Shown here: positions 47,501 through 57,900 of the stretch, one piece after another
Position numbering within the stretch: the first letter of the stretch is position 1
Layout: every line of letters begins with the position of its first letter
Assembly: GCF_010500995.1 (NCBI RefSeq)
Contig: NZ_QVMK01000004.1
Location: 186,001 to 250,000 of the forward strand
Source: Bacteroides sp. 224
GTDB lineage: Bacteria; Bacteroidota; Bacteroidia; Bacteroidales; Bacteroidaceae
Length of the DNA: 64,000 bases
Direction: 5' to 3'
Translations under genes and position numbers: made by a program
The notes under the pieces: generated by a model
What the model was told of the DNA's origin: nothing
Seen by the model: only the letters and a program-made list of their open reading frames with translations
Database searches by the model: none

Positions 47501-49218
47501 ATAGCATCTGTGTTTTCGAGGGTGCTTCCTCTGGGCATAGTAACATAAATATTGAAACGATCGGAGTTAACATCCTTCATTTGCTGCACATTGAGCGTAA
47601 TAGAAAGTATCAGTGTTACAAATAATACGATAACGGCTCCAAAGATTGTAACTCCCGGATTCCTCATGGCTGTCTTCAACAATACCAAATAGATCTGTAT
47701 AGGACGCTGAGTGATGGATATCTTTTCATAGAAAACACTGTTTCCATTCTTCTTCTTTAAAATCACATACGTTACCATAGGTACAAACAGCAAAGCAACA
47801 ACCAATGATATAAGTAAAGTAGAAATAATGGATACACCAATATGATGCCCTATGAGTTTTATCAAAAAATTATCCGAGAAGATAAAAGGAAGAAATACAG
47901 TAACCGTAGTCAATGTGGCAGCTACAATAGACCTCCAAACCTCTTTAGTACCTTGAAGCACAGAGCGTTCGGGTGTTTCACCGGCTCCGGATAAACGATA
48001 GATATTCTCCAAGACGACGACACTATTATCCAGCAACATCCCCACAGCCAAGGCCATCCCTACCAATGTTAAACTATTGATGGTAATACCAAAAGCATAA
48101 AAGAAATTGAAAGCAGTATATACGGAGATAGGTATGGATAAAGCTATCAGAAACACTAATCTTAGATTCTTCAAGAAAAGCCATAAAATAAGAATGGCCA
48201 ATAATCCCCCGGTAATTGCCAGATTAATAATTTCATTGATATTCTTTTCCATCACTTCGGCTGTATTCTCTTGAACAACAATCTCTACATCGTACAGAGC
48301 CAGCTTCTCATTTAGTTTATCAATCGCATCGACAGCCCTGTGAGATAATTCAATCAAGTTGGCTTGAGAATCATTTGTCAGCGCTACCGAAATAGCATCT
48401 TTTCCATTTACACGGCTATAAGATGTTTCCTCTTTCAAATCAAAGAAAACGGTGGCAATATCTTTCAAATGAATGGGCCCCGGAGCAACCACAATGTTCT
48501 CAAGATCGGAAACCTGTGTATATAAAGAATTTACATGTACAAAGAACTTTCCATCGGGTTCGTTGCTGTAACCTACAAATGCTTTTTCCTGAGTATTCTG
48601 AGATAATGTGTTACTGATACCTGCCGGAGTCAGATTCAATGCTTTACACATATCAGGGTCCAGTTGTATTTCAATGGCTCTTTCACGTCCTCCGTATATG
48701 TTTACGGAAGCAACTCCGTCTATGTTTTCCAACTCCGGACGGACTTCTCTATCCACTACATTCCTAACACGATCCACTCCTCCGGACCCGCGCACTTGCA
48801 GTGTAATAAAGTTATTTGCCATTTGGGCCACATCAACTTTCTGTACACGAACATCAAAACCTTCCGGTAAAGTAGAAGCCACTTCAGCAATCTTTTCCTC
48901 CAACTTAAGCGAAGTAATCTTAAAATTCACATTGCTTTTAAAATCAATGCGTATATTTGATTGCCTGTTATCTATATTCGATTGAATCTTATCAACTCCT
49001 CCAATGGCGCTTATAGCTCCTTCCAAAGGAATAACCACTTCCGACTCTACGTAAGAGGGATCCATATCCTGAGAGGAAGAAACCTGAACAAACAAAGTCG
49101 GGAGTTCCGCGTTGGGCAATAATTCAACTGGCAGTTGCTTATAAGACACATACCCAAGCAGGGTAAGTGCAATAAACAACATGCTAATTGTTATTCTTCT
49201 ATGAAGTACAAAATCCAT
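44515..49218 (-). CDS. RND efflux pump fused to an ABC ATPase domain split by a membrane insertion
   Basis: Residues 1-1035 are a complete HAE1-type RND subunit: TM1 with LGYVSYKQLPVELLP, the TM4 region VGMLLDNSVVVLEN and the TM10 region LGVVVNNGIILIDYSN. About 1045-1290 follow with six further hydrophobic segments. About 1300-1567 form an ABC nucleotide-binding domain: Walker A GPNGAGKST (1312-1320), signature SFSGGMKQR (1411-1419), Walker B ILIVDEP (1432-1438) and H-loop STH (1466-1468). A stretch IRITVRNLVKIYDWPG at 1104-1119 looks like the first ABC strand, so the domain seems interrupted. The usual RND length is about 1030-1050. It follows the first RND gene by 6 bp. Confidence 0.88.
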   Translation of the reverse strand: MDFVLHRRITISMLFIALTLLGYVSYKQLPVELLPNAELPTLFVQVSSSQDMDPSYVESEVVIPLEGAISAIGGVDKIQSNIDNRQSNIRIDFKSNVNFKITSLKLEEKIAEVASTLPEGFDVRVQKVDVAQMANNFITLQVRGSGGVDRVRNVVDREVRPELENIDGVASVNIYGGRERAIEIQLDPDMCKALNLTPAGISNTLSQNTQEKAFVGYSNEPDGKFFVHVNSLYTQVSDLENIVVAPGPIHLKDIATVFFDLKEETSYSRVNGKDAISVALTNDSQANLIELSHRAVDAIDKLNEKLALYDVEIVVQENTAEVMEKNINEIINLAITGGLLAILILWLFLKNLRLVFLIALSIPISVYTAFNFFYAFGITINSLTLVGMALAVGMLLDNSVVVLENIYRLSGAGETPERSVLQGTKEVWRSIVAATLTTVTVFLPFIFSDNFLIKLIGHHIGVSIISTLLISLVVALLFVPMVTYVILKKKNGNSVFYEKISITQRPIQIYLVLLKTAMRNPGVTIFGAVIVLFVTLILSITLNVQQMKDVNSDRFNIYVTMPRGSTLENTDAIVKVMEERLEEFPEKKELICRIRESEAVLTLVLQEDYQKISKRNIADIKADVQGKLSNTGRADIYIAEASGGGGGASAAMSGLGNFMRMMGIGDNRERIVVKGSDYDMMQLVAEDIRYFVNEQEFIRGSWVSYTGRQAELRLDFDPILLTTYNITRNNISSGLSSLNNEFSSGTNLKIGDDSYDIIIRSNTPQTEEEEELLKREKNVDDLKAVQIQNAEGGLHDLSDLASINYGRGRSRIMRVNQDKQLEVFYSFSRNAESSKTLLEAYRADIDDFMATYNLPAGVAVEVFHEEDQFADFKFLIFAAFILIFMILASVFESISTPFVLLFTIPLAAIGSLLALLLTSNSLLNANTLTGFLILLGVVVNNGIILIDYSNILRKRGYRRNRSLMMAGLSRIRPILITSITTIIAMMPLAMGDSEYSGAIGAPFAITVIGGLAFSAILTLVFIPTVCMGLENTLQWYRSLSRKLWALHLVIYVVGVLAIYLYADGMLWQSIYLVALTALIPGVTYFIQTSLRRANAEVVNPDEEIRITVRNLVKIYDWPGRFSRQWKSGLNIRKRLGLSTEYHSLKDFRNTIWEFALFGFLIYFTYFFINSKLWFFLLSFVVYALTLNLWRKIRTYLYFKSAESKTVKNINRIIFWSIPPIIWFMMLMRMDNPKFVIGVGVLWAFCIAIYVTSQYLYNKEINIERVQGRFAGFKRPYFRMVKSIPLIGKQRKPFKALRGVSFEIKTGMFGLLGPNGAGKSTMMRIICGILEQSYGSIWINGLDSRIYREELQGLIGFLPQEFGTYENMSSWEFLDYQAILKGITDKKVREERIEYVLKSVHMYERKDAKIGSFSGGMKQRIGIALILLHLPRILIVDEPTAGLDPRERIRFRNLLVELSKERIVIFSTHIIEDISSSCNQVVVVNKGDLKYFGDPIDMVNMATGKVWSFTIDKTEFEKVLDKSMVIHHMQDENIIQVRYLSYEQPYEGAVQVEANLEDAYLCLLKNMN

Positions 49219-49224
49219 TCTCCC

Positions 49225-52200
49225 TTACTTTTTTAGTATCTTATTCTTTGTTTGCTCCAATATGTAATATACACACGGAATCACCATCAAACTCATTAGA
49301 GTAGAAGTTATCAAACCACCAATCACAGCAATAGCCATCGGAGAACGCAAAGACGCTCCCTCTCCAAAACTGAGAGCCAATGGAACCAATGCCAAAACAG
49401 TAGTCAAGGTAGTCATGATAATAGGGCGAATACGTTGCTGACCAGCCTGTACAATCGCTTCGACTAATTCCATACCACCGTTTTTCAGTTGATTGATGCG
49501 GTCTACAAGAATAATTGAGTTATTCACAGCAATTCCCACTAACATAACAATACCGATAACTCCCATAATATTAATGGTAGTACCTGTGACGAAGAACAGT
49601 AGAATTGCTCCAACCACAGCCAAAGGTATAGTCAGCAATATAGTGAAAGGATGCAATAAGGATTCAAACTGAGAAGCCAGCACCATATATACCAGTATCA
49701 CAGAAAGTATCAATGCAAACATTAAACTATTCATTGACTCTTGTCTTTTCTCTTCTTCCCCTGTAACAGTAATTGAATAATTAAGCGGAAGTTCGATGTC
49801 TTTTACAGCTACTCGAATATCCTGAGCAGCTTTATCCAACGACACCTTAGAGTCTATGTTAGCCAATATTTTACTGATTCTATTTTGATTTCTTCTAAAT
49901 ATCTCTTTGGGCGCATTGGAATGTTCAAGAGTTGCAATTTCCTGCAAACGGAATTTCTGCTCACCGCTCTTGATTATCAAGTTGTTCAAAGCTGCAAGAT
50001 TTACATCGGGAAGTTTAATCACGATATCGCGCATCTCGCCTCTGTATTCCATCTTACCTGCTTCTTTTCCGCTTAATTGTTGTTTCAATTGTTCAATGAC
50101 GGTACCCACACTTAAATTATTAATTCCTGCCATGGTGCGATCTATGGAAACAATAACTTCAGGAGCTCCATCTTCGGTAGAAGTCATGATGTTAAAGAGT
50201 CCATCTACTTGCATCATCCTGTCTCTTACTTCCTGGGTAATCTTTGCTATTTCATTTAAGTCTTCACCTTTTACCTCTACTACTATAGGAGCATCTTCGC
50301 CACCTAAAATATTACTTAGTGAGTTTTCTTCTTGTTTAATGGTAAGTTCTAATACACCGGGGTTTTCAGCAGCGGCTATCAAATGCTCAATAACGTATTC
50401 GGGAGATACAGGGCTACTCTTTGAAAGATTCACCTTCATTGTAGCTGTGTTTTCTCCTTCAAAGATTGAATTTTCGGAGTTACTTCCTGTACCCACATGG
50501 CTGTATACGGTACATAGAGAATCACCGGAAATGGAATAAATAAGCTCTTCGAGGGTTGCCACAGCATCAGAAGTACGTTCTAATTGTGTTCCTTCCGGAA
50601 GTTTTACCTGTACGGAAAAACTTCTTCCCTCTGTTCGTGGCATATATTCAGTACCGATGAAAGGAAGACAGAAAAGCGACAAAACGATGAGCAATAATGA
50701 TATTCCAATAACCACCCAACGACGATTGATTAACTTACGAAGTGTTTTGGTATATCCGGTTATTTGAAGCGACTTCTTATCCTCTACCACATTCTTTTTA
50801 CTTCCCATTTGTTTATACAACATAGGAATAACCAGAATAGCCACAAATAAAGAAGATACCAAAGAGAATGTTACCGTCCATGCCTGGTCTTTAAACATTT
50901 CGCCGGTAGCACCATGAAGATATACTATCGGCAGGAATACAACAATGGTGGTAAGCGTAGATGCGATAACGGCTCCTGCAACCTCAGAAGTTCCTGTAAT
51001 GGCCGCCTCTTTTATACTCATCCCTTTCTCCTGATTCCTGAATATACTTTCAATTACCACAATCGCATTATCAACTAACATACCGGCTCCTAAGGCAAGT
51101 CCTCCCAGAGTCATGATATTCAATGTTAACCCATTAAAGAACATCAAGTTGAAAGTAGCAACAATGGAAATAGGAATAGCCAAACTGACAATTAACGTTG
51201 TGCCAATTCGGCGTAAGAATATAAACAGAACAACAACAGCCAGAATAACTCCCAGGATGGCACTTTCTTTTACATCATCTATAGAGCTTTTGATGAATGT
51301 TCCCTGATTGGTAATAATCTTAAAATTATATCCGGGTAATGCTTGTTCAATAGCCGTAAGTTGTTTGCTAACCACATCCACCACTTTCACCGTATTGAAA
51401 CGCATTTCTTTATACACAGAAAGGCCAATACTTCTTTCTCCATTGATGCGAACGATGTTTTCGGGTCTTGCATTCTCAAATCTAACAGTAGCTACTTCTT
51501 TTAATAATACCGGTGCCTTGTTTTGATTTGTCGATTCAGATCCTTCTGTTAGGGTTTCTACAGGTTTGTAGCCAACAATAAGGTTCTCAAAATCAACTTC
51601 CTGAGTAAAACCGCTGTTACTTTTTACCAAATATTGAATACCCAACTCCGAAACCCGTCCACCGGAAATACTTTGATTGTTGGCTTCAATCTTCGAAACA
51701 ATCTCATCAATATTCAGTTTAAAAGCCTCTAACTTATAAGGATCGGTATGAATGAATAATGAAGTAACCTCATCACCCGAAAGAGTAACATCGGCCACCC
51801 CTTCCAAACGAATTAGCTCATTGCGAATATAGCTTTCGGCCACTTTGCGTAATTCGGACATATCCTTAATGGTTCGGTGCGACAATCCCACCAGAATTAC
51901 AGGAGAAGTATTAGGATCATGTTGCGTAATCTTAAACTCTGTAATATCCGGATTTTGAGAAAAGGCACTCATTGCTTTCTGCAGATCGAGAAAAGCTTCA
52001 TCCATATCTTTTCGCCAAGTATATTCCACAGTTACACGTGCCGAACCGGCTTTTATTATGGAAGAAACCTGTGTAACATCGCTCTGGCGAATAGCCATCG
52101 ACTCTATGTTCTTTACAAATTGTTTTTCTATTTCCTCGGGAGGACGTTCTCCTGCTTTTATTTCTATAAACAGGCGCGGATTATTCAAATCAGGCAGCAA

Positions 52201-52308
52201 GTCTACACTTAACTGATCGTATGATATTTTACCCAATAACAAAATAGCAAGTATAACCATACTAATTGTTACCGGATTACTAACCGCAAATTTTACAATA
52301 TTCTTCAT
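49225..52308 (-). CDS. RND efflux pump inner-membrane subunit
   Basis: The 1027-residue protein is a standard HAE1-type RND subunit: N-terminal AVSNPVTISMVILAILLLG, the TM4 region GAGMLVDNAIVVIES with an aspartate, periplasmic porter loops, the TM10 region LVGIAVNNSIILVDRIN, and QRIRPIIMTTLTTVLALVPLAL. Twelve transmembrane segments are expected. With the RND part of the next gene it may form a heterotrimer, as MdtB and MdtC do. It lies 21 bp downstream of the adaptor gene. Confidence 0.93.
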   Translation of the reverse strand: MKNIVKFAVSNPVTISMVILAILLLGKISYDQLSVDLLPDLNNPRLFIEIKAGERPPEEIEKQFVKNIESMAIRQSDVTQVSSIIKAGSARVTVEYTWRKDMDEAFLDLQKAMSAFSQNPDITEFKITQHDPNTSPVILVGLSHRTIKDMSELRKVAESYIRNELIRLEGVADVTLSGDEVTSLFIHTDPYKLEAFKLNIDEIVSKIEANNQSISGGRVSELGIQYLVKSNSGFTQEVDFENLIVGYKPVETLTEGSESTNQNKAPVLLKEVATVRFENARPENIVRINGERSIGLSVYKEMRFNTVKVVDVVSKQLTAIEQALPGYNFKIITNQGTFIKSSIDDVKESAILGVILAVVVLFIFLRRIGTTLIVSLAIPISIVATFNLMFFNGLTLNIMTLGGLALGAGMLVDNAIVVIESIFRNQEKGMSIKEAAITGTSEVAGAVIASTLTTIVVFLPIVYLHGATGEMFKDQAWTVTFSLVSSLFVAILVIPMLYKQMGSKKNVVEDKKSLQITGYTKTLRKLINRRWVVIGISLLLIVLSLFCLPFIGTEYMPRTEGRSFSVQVKLPEGTQLERTSDAVATLEELIYSISGDSLCTVYSHVGTGSNSENSIFEGENTATMKVNLSKSSPVSPEYVIEHLIAAAENPGVLELTIKQEENSLSNILGGEDAPIVVEVKGEDLNEIAKITQEVRDRMMQVDGLFNIMTSTEDGAPEVIVSIDRTMAGINNLSVGTVIEQLKQQLSGKEAGKMEYRGEMRDIVIKLPDVNLAALNNLIIKSGEQKFRLQEIATLEHSNAPKEIFRRNQNRISKILANIDSKVSLDKAAQDIRVAVKDIELPLNYSITVTGEEEKRQESMNSLMFALILSVILVYMVLASQFESLLHPFTILLTIPLAVVGAILLFFVTGTTINIMGVIGIVMLVGIAVNNSIILVDRINQLKNGGMELVEAIVQAGQQRIRPIIMTTLTTVLALVPLALSFGEGASLRSPMAIAVIGGLITSTLMSLMVIPCVYYILEQTKNKILKK

Positions 52309-52329
52309 CGGTCGTATGTTTTCGGCTGT

Positions 52330-53391
52330 TTATCTTTGAACCTTTACTTTGCTGTTTTCTCTCAATGTTTCGAACCCTCTTACCACCAGGTTATCATTAA
52401 CATCAAGCCCGCTCAATATTTCTATATTATTTTCGTCTTCCATGCCTGTATTGATATCCCGACGAATAGCCGTGTTCTTCTCTACAATATATACATACTT
52501 TCTGTTCCGATGAGATTGAATAACATTCTTAGGTATGACAATGGAGCTATCAGCTCTATCTACAATAACATCTGCCTTTACAAACATACCGGGACGCAAC
52601 TTCAATTTATCATTCTGAATGGTGATCTTTCCTTTAAAAGTACGGGTTTCCATACTTACCGCAGGAGATAATTCGGTGATGGTTCCTTTCAATGTATCAT
52701 GAGGCAAGGTATAGTGTGTAATAAATACCGGTTGAGATACTTTCACATCGTTAATAGCACTTTCGGGCAGGTTTACATCCATGTACATTTGCGCATAGTC
52801 CATAATTCCTACCATCGGTTTACCTTGTTCTACTTTTACGCCGGGGGTATAGTGTGGCAAATTAACGATTACTCCATTAAAAGGAGCTTTAACTGTCATC
52901 TTTTCAAGATTCAACTTTGCATTCTCGTAATCATAACGGGCATTGGTTACCTTTACTTCGGTATTGCGCATTTCGCTCAGTGTTACTCCTCCTTTTTCAT
53001 GAAGAGTTTTCTGTTTGCTTTGTTCTTGTTCTGCTATTTCAAGACTTAGTTTTTTGCTATCAATAGCAATTCCGTTTTCATATTCAACATCTGTAAGACG
53101 TATAATAGTTTGTCCTTTATTAACGGTATCTCCCAATTTAAAAGGTTTGCCCGTTTTAGGATTTATCTGGAGTTTATAATTTCCGGCAATCTGCGAATTT
53201 AATTCTACTCCATAAGTAGGATTGGCTGTTCCTGTTGTATTAAACAGTTTACTGATAGAACCTTTTTTTAATTCTGTAACAGAAACAGGTGTAGCAATAT
53301 CATTCTGAGATCCCTGAGGCTGATTATTACAAGAAGCCAATACAGCTACAACAATAACAGACAATGCGATAGTATTTATAGTTTGTTTCAT
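52330..53391 (-). CDS. Periplasmic adaptor (HlyD/MFP family) of the efflux operon
   Basis: The 353-residue lipoprotein starts with a signal peptide whose lipobox ends in VLASC (Cys about 21). A split biotinyl-lipoyl domain is visible (ELNSQIAGNYKLQINPKTGKPFKLGDTVNKGQTIIRL, then VKAPFNGVIVNLPHYTPGVKVEQGKPM). It flanks a coiled-coil hairpin (about 105-165) and is followed by a beta-barrel domain with LRPGMFVKADVIV. Such proteins join RND or ABC pumps to TolC channels. The start lies 8 bp after the TolC gene stop. Confidence 0.93.
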   Translation of the reverse strand: MKQTINTIALSVIVVAVLASCNNQPQGSQNDIATPVSVTELKKGSISKLFNTTGTANPTYGVELNSQIAGNYKLQINPKTGKPFKLGDTVNKGQTIIRLTDVEYENGIAIDSKKLSLEIAEQEQSKQKTLHEKGGVTLSEMRNTEVKVTNARYDYENAKLNLEKMTVKAPFNGVIVNLPHYTPGVKVEQGKPMVGIMDYAQMYMDVNLPESAINDVKVSQPVFITHYTLPHDTLKGTITELSPAVSMETRTFKGKITIQNDKLKLRPGMFVKADVIVDRADSSIVIPKNVIQSHRNRKYVYIVEKNTAIRRDINTGMEDENNIEILSGLDVNDNLVVRGFETLRENSKVKVQR

Positions 53392-53399
53392 GACTGGAT

Positions 53400-54872
53400 T
53401 TATTTTTCGGAGTTAATATCTTTCAGTGGTACAATAGCCATATTATTCTCAAAATCGTATAGAGAAAGGATTTTCAGGTTTAATAATTCAATTTTATAAT
53501 TGATTAAAGCCTGAGAATAAGTCATTTTCTTACTTGATAGCTGTGTTTGGAATTGATTCATATCCATACCTGTAATGTCTCCTTCGCGATAGCGAATGAT
53601 ATTCAAATCATACGTAAGTTGTGCATTCCTCACATTTTGCTCGGCTATTCTAATCTGTGTTTTGAGGTTTTCCAAGCTACGCCATGTTTGACGAATATTT
53701 AATTCAATATCTTTTCTTTCTTCATGAGCTTCAAGCCTGTTTATTTGTTGAGCTATTTTTTGTGCACGAATACGGGCTTTCTTTTCTCCCCAGTCGAACA
53801 AGGGAACGGAGAAACTTACAGAGATAGTTGGACTCTGCATCCGATCTTTATAAATATGCTCAAACTTTTCATTTACTCCAGTGAAACCAAATGATAAATC
53901 TACATTTCCTTTAAATTCATTTAGAGCTTTTGTGGTAATCATTTGAAAGTCTAATTCCTCTGTGGCTATTTCACGTTGTCGCAATTCAAGTCTTGAATTT
54001 AGTCCTTGTTCTATTGCTTTATTTAGATCAACCTCAACTTCGTTTATCTTTACTTCGGCAAAGACAACAATATCTTCATCTAATCCCATTCCCAATGTTT
54101 GTTTCAACTGATCTTTTGCGTTAGATAAGGATACGATTCGCTCTTCAACAGAGGAGTTTGCTGTTGCAAGATTCAACTCAGCCTGAAAAAGCTCATCTTT
54201 AGCAGCCAAATCTGCTTCTACCTTATTCTTTATAATATCATAGCTTTGTTGCGCATTGGTTAATTCTTCTTTACTAATCTCCAAATTGCTTTGAGCCATA
54301 TATACCATATAGAACTGATTCGTAATCTGTTTTTCTGTATTCAGACGTTGTAGAGCATAACTTATATTGGCATTTTCCAAATCAAACTCAATTCGCCTCA
54401 ATTCCATTTTTCTTCGGTTATAGGTAAAAATGGGTTGTTCCAGTCTTAATGATAAATTATTATTAAATTTTTTATTACTACCTTCCTTTTGACTACTGGA
54501 GCTACCATTCTGCCATCCAAATGTATTCGTCAAAGAAACTAACCCATCTGTCCACAATATAGGTTGTTCAATACGGAAAGTACCATTTGAGTTGAAATTT
54601 TCACTGTTATACCATTTAGAATTAAAGCTATCAAAATTACTCCTTTTACTATAATCTATAGGAGTTATATTAAGTAAAAACTTAGACTTGAGAGAAGCTC
54701 TTTGAGCTATAAGATTCTGTTGATACCGCTCTAAGTTCATAAAAGAGGTACGTAAGTTTGGGCTGTTTTGAGCCGCAATATCCATCGTTCTTTCTAATGT
54801 GAGCACTTCCTGTCCATAGACGAGTGACGAGGTTCCCATAAGGATGCTCACAGCAAGAATAATCTTCTTCAT
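53400..54872 (-). CDS. TolC-family outer membrane channel
   Basis: I place the start at the ATG at 54872 (MKKIILAVSILMGTSSLVYG), which gives a clean signal peptide; an upstream ATG adds seven residues. The 490-residue body has two copies of the long helical OEP repeat: the first with NLRTSFMNLERYQQNLIAQRAS, the second with LRLEQPIFTYNRRKMELRR through repeated coiled-coil helices, ending in NYKIELLNLKILSL. It would form the outer-membrane tunnel for the adaptor and pumps. It lies 19 bp after the permease gene. Confidence 0.92.
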   Translation of the reverse strand: MKKIILAVSILMGTSSLVYGQEVLTLERTMDIAAQNSPNLRTSFMNLERYQQNLIAQRASLKSKFLLNITPIDYSKRSNFDSFNSKWYNSENFNSNGTFRIEQPILWTDGLVSLTNTFGWQNGSSSSQKEGSNKKFNNNLSLRLEQPIFTYNRRKMELRRIEFDLENANISYALQRLNTEKQITNQFYMVYMAQSNLEISKEELTNAQQSYDIIKNKVEADLAAKDELFQAELNLATANSSVEERIVSLSNAKDQLKQTLGMGLDEDIVVFAEVKINEVEVDLNKAIEQGLNSRLELRQREIATEELDFQMITTKALNEFKGNVDLSFGFTGVNEKFEHIYKDRMQSPTISVSFSVPLFDWGEKKARIRAQKIAQQINRLEAHEERKDIELNIRQTWRSLENLKTQIRIAEQNVRNAQLTYDLNIIRYREGDITGMDMNQFQTQLSSKKMTYSQALINYKIELLNLKILSLYDFENNMAIVPLKDINSEK

Positions 54873-54911
54873 TCGTTGAAACTTGCTTTGCATAAGTCTG
54901 TTTAATTTATA

Positions 54912-57900
54912 TTACTGTCTTTTTACTATTTTCACTGCATCGGCTGTTACACTTCTGATTTTACTCTCATTGGTTAATGTAACTTTCACTGTATCTGTAT
55001 CAAAATAATATACTCCAAGTTGTTCCCATTCTCCGTTGGGGTTTCTCATATTAAGATAAGCATCTTCTTCTTCTCCGTTGTATGCTACTTTAAAATGATA
55101 TTCTTTTCCGTCGTGCCTTCGATTCCAGCTCTCACTATCGTAGGCCCAATAATAAATTTCATAATATCCGGCACCATTAAGAGGTGCTTTCCAGGTGGCT
55201 GTTTGAGTACCGTCTCCACTCTTTATTACATAAGCCGAACGAATGTACTCTCCGTAATATCCACCATTGGTAGTAGGTGTCCATTGCAAAGGAGGACGCC
55301 AGGACTGCACTCCCATATACTTAAATCCACTATCTTCAATTCTATCCAGCCATTTGGGAAGAAGCCCTACTATGGCAGGTTCAGATAATGAGAATAAGGG
55401 GTCTTCATTATCTATGATAATTTCATTGGGACTTTGTTTAACACCTCCCTCAATTACAAAATCGCCTTCTTCATCAACGGTTGTTCTGTTTTCCTTCACA
55501 ATATTACGTACAGGAAGGTAGATGGTTGCCGGTAAGTTATTAGATATAATAGTATTGACTTCTATATTACGAGGTTCTTCTTCCCATACAGAAACCAGCA
55601 TCTTTGTTTCATGAGGCTTCAATGTAACCTTCCGGCTGGCTCTTGGATCGGGATCGTCATTCCAATACCCTCCCACGCGTGTATTAACGTGTACTATACC
55701 ATCGTGATCGGAAAGATTTGAAATAGTTACCTTAAGCACAAAACTCTCTTTACCCCTATTTATAATATGAGATACTTCGGGCGGATAAACCGTAAAATAC
55801 GGAAGAGGAGTTGGATGATTCCATTTTGTTATTTCCGATCGAATATCTGTTTGAGTTATATGCCCTAATGTGTCTAATAGATTTTCAAACTGAATGTTTT
55901 TAAATGTATTTCTTCTTAGCATTGTATACAATGAGTCTTTAAAAGCATTTACCCCAATGCCCATTTCAGGGACAGAGAAAAGCACCGCCGCTTTAAGACC
56001 TATAATATTATCTTGAATATCCCGATACTTGGCATCTCCTAATAACTCCTTAAATGAATGTCGATCTAACAATAAATTTGCTTTTTCATTATTGGATATA
56101 CCATTGTAATTTCTTTCCCAGCCGCCATCTTCCGACTTTCTTTGCAAATAAAGCTCTACAATTCGGTTAGAAACCGACCATTCCGACGAAAATATATTAT
56201 ATCTAAAATTATAGAACTGAGGAAATACATAATAAGGATTGGCTTCCGAAGTTATCTCCATTCTTCCGCGTTGGCCCATAGAAAAATCAACCTTTCCTTC
56301 CGAATCCATGAAATTGTACAAAAGATCATCAAAAGTTCTTATCTTAGCTTCGTATTCATCAATTTGCCGATCCCATTTAGACCATTCAATGCGGTTTTTC
56401 CATCTTCTGCGTATATCCATTTCATCAAATATCCATCCTTTTTCCGGAAAGAGTACCATCTCCGGTTGCATGGTTTCTTGCGATTGCGACCAAGCATGCA
56501 CATACGTATGGAATTGAGCCGGCACTTCAATCAAAGAAAACTGCTTAAACGGATAATTGAGTTTAGTTTCCCTCTCCATGCGTTGTTTGGCTTCTTTCAG
56601 CAAATGAGGAATGGTATCTTGAATACTGTCGAGCTCGGCACTAAAGAAATCATGCCCTTCTATATACCAGGCATTAAACAAAACACTATCGGCCTCAATA
56701 CTTTTCCGTGCATATTTGCCAATAATTAATGAAACAGCCTGTACCGGATAGTCTGTAGAATACACATATACACCTTCTGCTTCAGAAATATTTCTTCCTT
56801 GTGATAGGGGTATTAAACCGGGCAAAGGTTTAATTGTAATGTTGAAATCGCTAAAATAAGATTGTAGCCAGTCGGGATTTTCATCACTAAACGAAATCCC
56901 CGGACGTGGGTACCAATAGGTTTCCGGAGTAAATAACAAATAATTATCTGTTTGAAAAGAATATTGTTTATCTACATTAATCAACATTCTTTTGTTTTCC
57001 TTTTGAAGTACTTCTTCGGGAATATCTAAATAACAAAAGTCGTTATTTATCTTACCATGATATTTAATGGTAAGGGAAATACTGTCTCCCTGAGTTATTT
57101 CTTTTTCAAAATCGGCAAGAATAATCTGATGGTCACGAGTATACTTAACAGGGGTTCCTTCATACTCTATATGATCTACCTGCAACCCCGGATTTAAACA
57201 AAAAGCAAATACAGAAGAGCTTTTCAGAGCTGTACCCTTCACCTTTACCTCGGCGGTAATAGAGGAAGGTTGTTGTTCCACCCAGATATCATATTTATCA
57301 ATAACCATTTTAGGTGTATTCACATATTTGTTATTGATTTCCGTATATTGTTTACGCACGCTGCCTTCGTGCAATATCAGACGGATGTGGTTAAAACCTG
57401 CCGCTCCACTCCCAAGCAACATTAAAACGCCTAATGCAACCCAGGGATAACTGCTTCGGGAATAATTGGGCAAACGATTGAAAAGAGAGATGGTTAAGCA
57501 AATAAAAGCAATACCGGCAAAAAGATAAATTGCTCTATGATTGAGTACAGTTACATAATTGGTAAATCCAACAATCGAAGACTTCATTAACGGAAGGCTG
57601 TATGCCATATAGTCAAACAAATAATAGAATTTGTTTCCTATATAAAAAATGGTGAGCCCGATATATCCAAGTAAAATAACAAAAGTCAAAGCCTGGTTCT
57701 TTAATACCAGCATCATAAAAATAGAAAGGCCGATAATGAAAATTAAAGTCGGAACACAAATAATAAAGAAATATTGAAGGTATGCCAGTAAATCAACGTA
57801 TGCTCCGGTTGACATATAATTAAATAAAAGCGTCATTCCCAATACGATGAGATTCAAGATCAGAAAAACCCGTAGATTTCCCCAAATCTTACCAATTACA

